Source: Xestospongia bergquistia (taxonomy: Eukaryota > Porifera > Demospongiae > Haplosclerida > Petrosiidae). From it: 64,000 nucleotides of DNA. The stretch's first letter is position 1; each line of letters starts with the position of its first letter. Made by a program: the position numbers and the translations under genes. Positions 57,143 through 64,000 of this stretch are shown here, piece after piece. The notes under the pieces are model-generated. The model did not search any database and was not told the DNA's origin. It was given only the letters and a program-made list of their open reading frames with translations. The stretch covers positions 5,048,001 through 5,112,000 of the forward strand of contig OZ014420.1 of NCBI GenBank assembly GCA_963965975.1, given 5' to 3'.

Positions 57143-57501
57143 GTAAGTTTACATTATATCATCTATTAATGTGTATATCAAGCTTAATTAATTAACCTTC
57201 TTGTTTAATGGACATTAGATAATACTTAAAAGATTTTATTATGAGTTCCTAGATTGGCTTACACAATGTGATTGGAACTAATTACATTGTATATGACCAA
57301 ATAAATTAATACCATTTATTAGAATCAATGAAGATATGTGTATGTGTCTAACAACCACCAAATATGGTATTTCCTGCAAATAGTCCTCATATTTAAGTTT
57401 TTCTCCTGTACAATACACAACCCAATTTTCAGATATTCTCACAAAGCTTCAAATAGTTTTTAAAGTTAAATGTCAATAATTAGATCTGATTATTGTAATC
57501 T

Positions 57502-57532
<31 letters not shown>

Positions 57533-57893
57533 AATGGAAAGCAATTACATGTATAGGATTTTTTTATGTATAAAGTTCAGGCAGGTTCTATGTTTTTTCT
57601 TAATTGACTATAATATTTCTTGGTAATGAATGTTTATATTGTCATAATTATAAAAAATGACAAGTTTATGCTATATTTATTAGGTTACCTTAATTTCTAA
57701 GTCTTAACTTTATTTGAATAATGTATCAGTGAAGACTAGACTGGTACACAAATAGAACAAGAGGTACCATCCTTACATTTCACAAGTTAATTAAACAAAT
57801 AATCTTATAACACTCATGAAAAAGTAGTTTTGAGTAAAATAAGTGTTAAAATTGACTGGCAAGATATATTCAACTATCCTAACATTTTTATAG
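57143..57893 (+). other. 751-base intron with (AT)13 microsatellite
   Basis: This intron separates the two second-type Ig exons and is unlike the array introns. It contains an AT dinucleotide run at 57506-57531. Nothing else is recognisable in it. Confidence 0.8.
57506..57531. repeat. (AT)13 microsatellite
   Basis: An uninterrupted AT dinucleotide run of 26 bases within an intron. Confidence 0.95.
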
Positions 57894-58217
57894 TCCCTCC
57901 TCCAACTATCTCAAGTGCTATTGGTGATACTGTAGTTGCTGGAAGTAGTGCTACAATATCTTGTGTTATAACGTTGACTAGTTTTAACAGTTACAATATG
58001 GATACTTACATTGAAGTCTTATCAACTAGAGACTTACTATCACAAATTGTCACAGCTGGCAATAGTAAAACTGTTTCTCGTACTCTTAATTCAGTGGATA
58101 TTAGTCAAGCAGGAGACTATAGTTGTTTAGCTAGAGTGTTCTATAATGGAACTTTATCTACTTATGTTACTAACAGTGGTACATCAAGTCCTATGACTGC
58201 TACTCTTACAGTTATAG
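57894..58217 (+). CDS. Ig domain exon, second type, copy B
   Basis: A 324-base phase 1-1 exon, very similar to the exon at 56819 over its whole length. Differences cluster in the last third (FYNGTLSTYVTN against FYNGAFSAYVIN) and at a few single sites. The donor is gtgagt. It arose by exon duplication older than the array, since copies A and B differ more than array copies do and their flanking introns are unrelated. Confidence 0.93.
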
Positions 58218-58315
58218 GTGAGTTTTAACTGCATATATAGCTTTCTTTATTTTTAAATAGTCATATGTCTATAGTACATTTTTGTATGTATATTACACCC
58301 TACTTTCTATTACAG

Positions 58316-58609
58316 ATGCTACTGTTACTCCAACTAATGTAACACGCTTGAACACACCACCTTATGATATGTTCAGTCTTAACTGTGTAATTGGTATTAC
58401 TCCTTTTACCAATATGTACAGTGTGTATTGGCCACAAGAAGATATGTATGGAGTTGGTGATGTAATGAATAATGGACTTGAGAGTAATTTAACTGTTGAT
58501 ATAACTGATGGTTTATCAGCTAATACATATATATACACTTGTACTGTTACTGTCAATGGAACTGATGGTACAGCAATAACTACAGATAGTGTCACAGTTA
58601 TTGTTAAAG
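58316..58609 (+). CDS. Ig domain exon, third type
   Basis: A 294-base phase 1-1 exon of 98 residues. It has FSLNC (B-strand Cys), VYW (a C-strand Trp, absent from the other Ig exons here) and YIYTC (F-strand Cys), ending SVTVIVK. It is the membrane-proximal Ig, directly before the FN3 exons. NLT and NGT sequons are present. Confidence 0.88.
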
Positions 58610-58661
58610 GTATAATTATATACCCAATATATTAACATGACATATATACTAATTATTATAG

Positions 58662-58991
58662 GTCCTGCTGTTCCAGTACAACCTGTACTTCGTGAAGTTA
58701 GTGTAACTCCTAGTACAGCTACCATCTCTTGGACTATACCTCAAGTATCATATACACCAGAAAATTATACTGTATTATCTGGTACATCAATGGATGAACT
58801 CAATATGATCAGTAGTGTTGTTAATAGTAACAATATTGGCAACTTACAGTTCATAACAGCTACTGATATACAATACAATGTGACAATACAAGGACTAAAT
58901 ATCAATGTTATGTATTATTATCAAGTGGAATCTGTCAATACTATTGGTAAAAACTACAGTAGTATTAGCAGTTTTACTACTTTAGAATCAG
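58662..58991 (+). CDS. Fibronectin type III domain exon 1
   Basis: A 330-base phase 1-1 exon of 110 residues. FN3 signs are a proline-rich start (PAVPVQPV), TISWTIP in the B-strand, and YYYQVESVNTIG in the F-strand. The upstream intron is only 52 bases. Confidence 0.9.
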
Positions 58992-59038
58992 GTAAAATCA
59001 CTTTGTTTAATTATTTTATTATTACTGATCATACATAG

Positions 59039-59335
59039 CTCCTAGTAAACCTACTAATGTGAAATTGTCTCGTCCTAATTCGACTTCACTGTATCTCTCA
59101 TGGGAACCACCATCACAACCTAATGGAATCATCATTGACTATAACTACACATGTTCTGATGATAATGCTACAATGTCTTATTATAGAAGTGATATGATGA
59201 CTTATAGTTCATCATTGAGGAATGCTACACTCACTGGACTAGAACCATTTAGACAATATACATGTAATGTAACTGCTGCTACAGCTGCTGGAGTAGGACC
59301 TCCTGCTAGTGTAAGTAATGTTACTGGACAAGCAG
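59039..59335 (+). CDS. Fibronectin type III domain exon 2
   Basis: A 297-base phase 1-1 exon of 99 residues. It shows LYLSWEPP, GIIIDYNYTC, the tyrosine-corner segment YTCNVTAATAAGVGPP, and an end of VSNVTG. It resembles the FN3 domains of receptor phosphatases and Ig-FN3 adhesion molecules. Two cysteines (in YTC of the C' and F strands) may pair. Confidence 0.92.
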
Positions 59336-59381
59336 GTATGTAGTCATTATTACATTATTGATTATATTGTATGTTTGTCAG

Positions 59382-59678
59382 TTCCTAGTGGTCCTCCTCT
59401 CTCCATTACTGTCACATCAAGTGAACCTAATGTATTTATTTTATCTTGGACTCCTCCTGATATGACATTACAAAATGGTATCATTATAAGTTATACCTAT
59501 TACTGTACTGAGTTGGGAGAAAGTAATGAAGTAGAAAGAGGGACTGTTACAAGCACTACTGCTGTCATTACTAATCCAATGATTAAGGCCTACACTGAGT
59601 ATATCTGTTTTGTAAGTGCTGCAACTAAAGTTGGTTCAGGTCCTAATGGAAATGTTACTGGTAGAACTGCTGAAGATA
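59382..59678 (+). CDS. Fibronectin type III domain exon 3
   Basis: A 297-base phase 1-1 exon. It shows PSGPPLSITV, FILSWTPPD, IISYTYYC, YTEYICFVSAATKVGSGP and an end of NVTGRTAED. It is the same length as exon 2 and shares the YYC and YxC cysteines, so it looks like a tandem duplicate of it. Confidence 0.92.
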
Positions 59679-59730
59679 GTATGTGTATAAATTGTTATTG
59701 TTATAATTAATTAGTCAATTCTTTGCCCAG

Positions 59731-60027
59731 CTCCTCCAGCTATTAAAGGACTCAATGCTACTCGTATCAATGACACAGCAATATATGTGACTTGGTATCC
59801 ATTAATACTTATAAATGGTTTTGTTGGTAACTATACTGTCATATTAATTCGACCTGAGTATTCATTAATGAAGATTGTTCCATCTACTTACACGAGTGTA
59901 GTCTTTATTAACTTACAGTCAAATGTAGCTTATGCTGTGATGATATATGCCAGTACTACTGGAGGAGGAAAAGGTGAACCAACCATTATAATAGTTGATC
60001 CTTTACAATCAACTTTACCAACTGAAA
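59731..60027 (+). CDS. Fibronectin type III domain exon 4
   Basis: A 297-base phase 1-1 exon with acceptor ctttgcccag and donor gtaagt. It shows IYVTWYPL, GFVGNYTVILIRP, and VAYAVMIYASTTGGGKGEP. It lacks the cysteine pair of FN3 exons 2 and 3. It is the last ectodomain module before the membrane. Confidence 0.88.
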
Positions 60028-60074
60028 GTAAGTGTTTGTCTGATAGTATAAGGTACTATGTATTCTTGCATTAG

Positions 60075-60177
60075 ACATTTCTGACAAGAATGATGCAGGT
60101 ATTGCTATAATGGGCACAATATTAGCAATTGTCGTTATAATTCTTGTCATTATGTGCGTGTTGTTCTGTTTGTATAT
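60075..60177 (+). CDS. Transmembrane exon
   Basis: A 103-base exon, phase 1 in and phase 2 out. A short polar juxtamembrane stretch (NISDKNDA) is followed by about 24 hydrophobic residues (GIAIMGTILAIVVIILVIMC and onward to LFCLY). The next exon begins with Arg-Arg, so the topology is type I with the Ig chain outside. The phase switch marks the boundary between ectodomain and cytoplasmic modules. Confidence 0.92.
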
Positions 60178-60510
60178 GTAAGTTTTACTATTACAACACA
60201 TAGCTATAAATGGATATCATTCCTTTTAAGGAGGAGGCATCCACCATTTGGTAAGAGTGAAGAAGGAACAAGTCCTCTTTATGATGTTCCTGATATTAAA
60301 TCAAACGTACCTACTGACACTCCAAATATAGAAATGCTTTTGTATATGTAAGTTTTACTATTACAACACATAGCTATAAATGGATATCATTCCTTTTAAG
60401 GAGGAGGCATCCACCATTTGGTAAGAGTGAAGAAGGAACAAGTCCTCTTTATGATGTTCCTGATATTAAATCAAACGTACCTACTGACACTCCAAATATA
60501 GAAATGCTTT
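60169..60510 (+). repeat. Exact 170-base tandem duplication covering a small intron and exon
   Basis: The segment from the end of the transmembrane exon through the 53-base intron and the YDVP exon is repeated at a period of 170 bases, with no difference that I can find. The copies part at 60341/60511, where the first goes to a splice donor and the second continues into the long last exon. Confidence 0.95.
60231..60347 (+). CDS. Cytoplasmic exon with YDVP motif, first copy (phase 2-2)
   Basis: A 117-base symmetric exon of 39 codons. It reads RRHPPFGKSEEG, then SPLYDVPD, then the start of the tail repeat (DIKSNVPTDTPNIEML). It lies between two identical 53-base introns. YDVP fits the known Crk SH2 consensus pYDxP. 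Its acceptor AAGGAG is a NAGNAG type, so one Arg codon may be optional. It can be skipped without frame change. Confidence 0.85.
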
Positions 60511-61829
60511 CATATATTAAAGAACCCACAGGCAAGGAGTCACTCATTTATGATCTTCCTGCAGCCACTCCTACAACAGATGATGCTATTACAGTACAAG
60601 ATAATGCAGCATACACTGCTGATATTAAATCAAACGTACCTACTGATACTTCAAATATAGAAATGCTTTCATATAAAGAACACTTTATTAAAGAACCCAC
60701 AGGCAAGGAGTCACTCATTTATGATCTTCCTGTAGCCACTCCTACAACAGATGATGCTATTACAGTACAAGATAATGCAGCATACACTGCTGATATTAAA
60801 TCAAACGTACCTACTGATACTTCAAATATAGAAATGCTTTCATATAAAGAACACTTTATTAAAGAACCCACAGGCAAGGAGTCACTCATTTATGATCTTC
60901 CTGTAGCCACTCCTACAACAGATGATGCTATTACAGTACAAGATAATGCAGCATATACTGCTGATATTAAATCAAACGTACCTACTGATACTCCAAATAT
61001 AGAAATGCTTTCATATAAAGAACACTTTATTAAAGAACCCACAGGCAAGGAGTCACTCATTTATGATCTTCCTGTAGCCACTCCTACAACAGATGATGCT
61101 ATTACAGTACAAGATAATGCAGCATACACTGCTGATATTAAATCAAACGTACCTACTGATACTCCAAATATAGAAATGCTTTCATATAAAGAACACTTTA
61201 TTAAAGAACCCACAGGCAAGGAGTCACTCATTTATGATCTTCCTGTAGCCACTCCTACAACAGATGATGCTATTACAGTACAAGATAATGCAGCATACAC
61301 TGCTGATATTAAATCAAACGTACCTACTGATACTCCAAATATAGAAATGCTTTCATATAAAGAACACTTTATTAAAGAACCCACAGGCAAGGAGTCACTC
61401 ATTTATGATCTTCCTGTAGCCACTCCTACAACAGATGATGCTATTACAGTACAAGATAATGCAGCATACACTGCTGATATTAAATCAAACGTACCTACTG
61501 ATACTCCAAATATAGAAATGCTTTCATATAAAGAACACTTTATTAAAGAACCCACAGGCAAGGAGTCACTCATTTATGATCTTCCTGTAGCCACTCCTAC
61601 AACAGATGATGCTATTACAGTACAAGATAATGCAGCATACACTGCTGATATTAAATCAAACGTACCTACTGATACTCCAAATATAGAAATGCTTTCATAT
61701 AAAGAACACTTTATTAAAGAACCCACAGGCAAGGAGTCACTCATTTATGATCTTCCTGTAGCCACTCCTACAACAGATGATGCTATTACAGTACAAGATA
61801 ATGCAGCATACACTGTATTTAAGAAATAA
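60401..61829 (+). CDS. Last coding exon: cytoplasmic tail with tyrosine-motif repeats
   Basis: Enters in phase 2 after ttttaag and runs open to TAA at 61827. It starts with the same RRHPPFG/YDVP segment as the exon before, then holds eight tandem repeats: the first of 53 residues, the other seven of 57. Each repeat carries IYDLP (a YxxP motif) and DNAAY (NxxY, the form bound by PTB domains); the last seven also have LSYKEH. It ends AAYTVFKK. YDxP is the established ligand of Crk SH2 domains, as in the CAS substrate region; use in that way here is inferred. No kinase or phosphatase domain is present. Met codons inside it are internal. Confidence 0.9.
60462..61817 (+). repeat. Eight tandem coding repeats (159 bases once, then 171 bases x7)
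   Basis: Repeats start at 60462, 60621, 60792, 60963, 61134, 61305, 61476 and 61647. The first is 12 bases shorter, lacking the KEHF codons, and has Ala in place of Val after YDLP. Others differ only by Ser/Pro in the DTS/PN segment and by rare silent changes. The near-identity points to recent expansion or homogenisation. Confidence 0.97.
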
Positions 61830-61950
61830 CTTATAATGCTACATTAGTTTAGATATAGTTGTTCATTGTTGTTGTGTTGTTTCTAGTCTAACAAGTACAT
61901 TAGCTACGGGTGTGGCATCTTACAATATATAAAATAAAAGGTTTTTTATA
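61830..61950 (+). terminator. 3' untranslated region with AATAAA polyadenylation signal
   Basis: About 100 bases after the stop there is AATAAA at 61933-61938, followed by a T-rich and GT-rich stretch (gttttttatagtttgg) that fits a cleavage region. It is a short 3' UTR, in keeping with a compact genome. Confidence 0.75.
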
Positions 61951-62987
61951 GTTTGGTATGGTCTACTGTGTCATTAGCACAACTGTAGAGATTATATTTG
62001 TTACAATAACAGGTGGGCAGTAGTTATTACAGTATGGAAAGACAAGGTGCTGAGAGACATGATAAATTTACAAGCTTTAAGTATTACAATGAAGTCTTGT
62101 CTGTTCATACTAATCATTGCTGTTATTATAGAATGGTTTATTAAATAATATGTACCATTTTCTTCTTTATTCTGATGGTGACCTAATTGGTGGAGTGATC
62201 TAATATTGTAGCAGCAAGAGGTAAATATGAATAATTATATAATAATAAATCTAATAACAATCAAGTTTAATTGGCTCCACACTATATTTATGTATGCTGC
62301 ATCATCATTATTCAGTTGATAGCATTTTTACTATTGAAGAAACTATTTGGAGACACCATATTTCAAACAATCTAGTGTAGCCAAATAAACTAGATGCATT
62401 CATAGCAATTAACACTATATATATTATATAGAAATATTACTTTAAAAGATAATATAATGTTTCATACTTTACCTTAGAGTATTTTTGCTCTGGATAGGTT
62501 CTTCTTGATATGGTAGTAGTGATTAAAGACATAGGATAAAATTAAGATGTTTTATTAGTGATCGCAAAAAGTAATCCAGCTAACAGTATGAACAGATATT
62601 GCAGCTGGAGTATTCCCAGAAACATTATAGTAACATGATACTAATCAAATGATAATGTGTATTTATGAGCTTAACAACAATGCTAGTCAAAGAACTCTAT
62701 TATTAAATTTGTTTCTGTTTATAATATTGCAATAAATACAAACCACTGTATGTATGTAATCAATGAAAAGACAAAATATAGCTCTTTTGTTTGATTCTAT
62801 AAGTAAATTGATTCATTAGAAACAAGACATAAGTAGAGCCATCCAATAGATCAAAGAAGGCAACATGTTTGCTGTGAGAACCCTCAGGTACTTCAATATA
62901 CTTGTCATTATTTTCAGATATTATCACTTCAACCTATATATTAATATATGACAATTTGTCACTTGCTATTCATTAAATAATACAATT
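61951..62987. other. Intergenic stretch, nothing recognised
   Basis: AT-rich, with stops in all frames and no open frame of note, no RNA gene and no clear repeat. It separates the receptor gene's polyadenylation signal from the retrotransposon fossil. Any regulatory content cannot be judged from sequence alone. Confidence 0.7.
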
Positions 62988-63245
62988 GTATGTGAATAGA
63001 AAATATGACATGAGGAGATTCAATAGAGGAATTGACCATATTAATGAACAATAACATCTAATCAGTTTAGTGTCTTGTGTATGTGTGATATTTCTATAAT
63101 CTTTATAGGAGAGAGAACCCAACAATCTTTACAAACAAAATGAGAACTATAACAACATCAATAACAACTGACTACAACAGGAAATGCATGCTCTTATATA
63201 TCAACAAAACCATACAACTGTAACTAGTTATGACAAGTTATTACA
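62988..63245 (-). repeat. Probable 3' LTR of the Ty3/Gypsy fossil (left end tentative)
   Basis: On the minus strand the LTR would begin TGTAATAAC at 63245, immediately after the polypurine tract. A TATATAAG box lies about 45 bases in, near 63200. The far end is placed at a TGTATG on the plus strand only as a guess, because the partner LTR is outside the window. Confidence 0.35.
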
Positions 63246-64000
63246 GATCTCCCCCTCTTAATCCCAAGATTCTTCAGCAAAACGTTGAGGAGGTTGTCTG
63301 TTTCTAGTTGGATATCTTCTTGCATCGTCAGAATGTGTCACTGGTGGAGGCGTTTGGTCAAGTGAGACTTCAATCTCTGGAAAGTACTCAGACATACGTT
63401 GACGCATTTGATTCTTGTGCCTTTTACATAATTATTTGAATCTTCTAGATGTATGATGAAAGTAACATTTCCACAACGTTCTACAACTGTAGCAGGTATC
63501 CATTTAACACGACTCTCTTTTGAGAAGTTGCGTACATACACAAGATCACCAATAACAAAATCTCTATTTTTAGTATGTCTATCAAATGATTGCTTTTGTT
63601 TCTGCTGTTTTTTAAAAACTTTAGAGTTCAACTAAGGTTGTAATAAATCAAAACGAGTATTTAATTGTCTGCCAAACATTAACTCTGAGGGAGACATGCC
63701 TGTGGTACTATGAGGCGTTATTCAATAGTTAAATAAGAATCTAGCTAATTTTAAGTCTATTGTACCTTCAGATAATTTTTTCATTCCACATTTGAAAGCT
63801 TGAACCATTCTTTCAGCCAGGCCATTTGATTGAGGATGGTACGGTGCTGTCAATAAATGATTAATGCCATTGAGCTTGAGAAACTCCTCAAATTCACTAC
63901 TTGTGAAGCAACTACCATCATCTGACACTATTGTTTGAGGAATACCAAATCTAAAGAATGTGCTTCTTAACAACTGAATAGTGGCAGCTGACGTAGTTGA
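63246..64000 (-). mobile_element. Ty3/Gypsy LTR retrotransposon fossil, 3' part (integrase)
   Basis: Minus strand. From about 63973 down to 63722 lies an integrase core segment, recognised by IVSDDGS, TAPYHPQSNGLAER and VQAFK, typical of Ty3/Gypsy integrases. From 63631 to about 63262 is the integrase C-terminal region, with GDLVYVRNF, KWIPATVVE and a late PPQRF. A polypurine tract (AAGAGGGGGAGA) lies at about 63248-63262. The pattern is closest to the K02A2.6-like branch, by memory of the family. The visible part looks broken, by about one to three breaks, and the rest lies beyond the window. The coding pattern is still easy to read, so it is not very old. Confidence 0.85.

Larger units (their letters stand above)
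1..61938 (+). other. Giant Ig/FN3 single-pass receptor gene (5' end outside window)
   Basis: One multi-exon gene reads through the window. In order it holds an array of 38 near-identical Ig exons (the first cut by the left edge), two Ig exons of a related type, one Ig exon of a third type, four FN3 exons, a transmembrane exon, two cytoplasmic exons, a stop at 61827-61829 and AATAAA at 61933. All ectodomain junctions are phase 1 and have GT-AG sites with good consensus; cytoplasmic junctions are phase 2. The joined visible exons give about 5,180 residues. A role in cell adhesion, recognition or signalling at the plasma membrane is inferred from domain order; I do not recognise a named orthologue. 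The signal peptide and promoter are not in the window. Whether all array exons enter one mRNA cannot be told from DNA alone. Confidence 0.85.

Noticed and set aside
59986-60201. Antisense frame over the transmembrane exon
   Set aside because: It spans an exon-intron boundary of the plus-strand gene and shows no domain.
60462-61817. ITIM or ITAM signalling motifs in the tail repeats
   Set aside because: LIYDLP has the -2 hydrophobic residue but Pro at +3 instead of Ile, Val or Leu, and no YxxL pair at ITAM spacing is present. YxxP fits better.
60504-61829. Separate intronless gene starting at the Met at 60504
   Set aside because: The frame continues upstream to the splice acceptor at 60400 with coding similarity to the duplicated exon, so the Met is internal.
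61951-62987. Additional 3' exons or a small gene after the receptor
   Set aside because: No open stretch with acceptable splice sites or recognisable protein was found; the polyadenylation signal at 61933 already accounts for the gene end.
63453-63635. Plus-strand frame opposite the retrotransposon integrase end
   Set aside because: It is a shadow of the minus-strand integrase C-terminal region.

Overview
The window looks like metazoan nuclear DNA: AT-rich, spliced with GT-AG introns, with extracellular Ig and fibronectin III (FN3) domains each on its own phase-1 exon. A sponge, or another early-branching animal with a compact AT-rich genome, is the best guess. That is inferred from style only, since no taxonomic marker is present.

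One plus-strand gene fills bases 1 to about 61,940. Its 5' end, including the signal peptide, lies left of the window. Bases 1-56,765 are a head-to-tail array of a unit of about 1,513 bases. Each unit has one 312-base exon for a 104-residue Ig domain and an intron of about 1.2 kb. The window holds 37 complete copies of the exon and one partial copy at the left edge. All are open, in phase and nearly identical. Two further Ig exons of a related type follow (56,819 and 57,894), then a third type of Ig exon, four FN3 exons, a transmembrane exon, and cytoplasmic exons ending in a tail with eight repeats (seven of 57 residues, one of 53). The visible part encodes about 5,180 residues: at least 41 Ig domains, 4 FN3 domains, one membrane span, and a tail with ten YDxP and eight NxxY tyrosine motifs.

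The product reads as a giant single-pass adhesion or recognition receptor. Its outside is a very long, probably length-variable chain of Ig domains. Its inside is a repetitive tyrosine docking platform resembling the YDxP substrate region of CAS-family scaffolds, whose known partner is the Crk SH2 domain. All ectodomain exons are phase 1-1, so exons can be gained, lost or skipped without breaking the frame. The array shows 7-unit and 10-unit higher-order repeats, expected from unequal exchange. Each array intron also carries a roughly 500-base element with inverted ends and TA flanks, resembling a Tc1/mariner-type MITE, which has been copied along with the unit.

Bases 61,950 to about 62,990 hold nothing recognisable. 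The right edge carries the 3' part of a minus-strand Ty3/Gypsy LTR retrotransposon fossil (integrase, polypurine tract, probable LTR), which runs out of the window.
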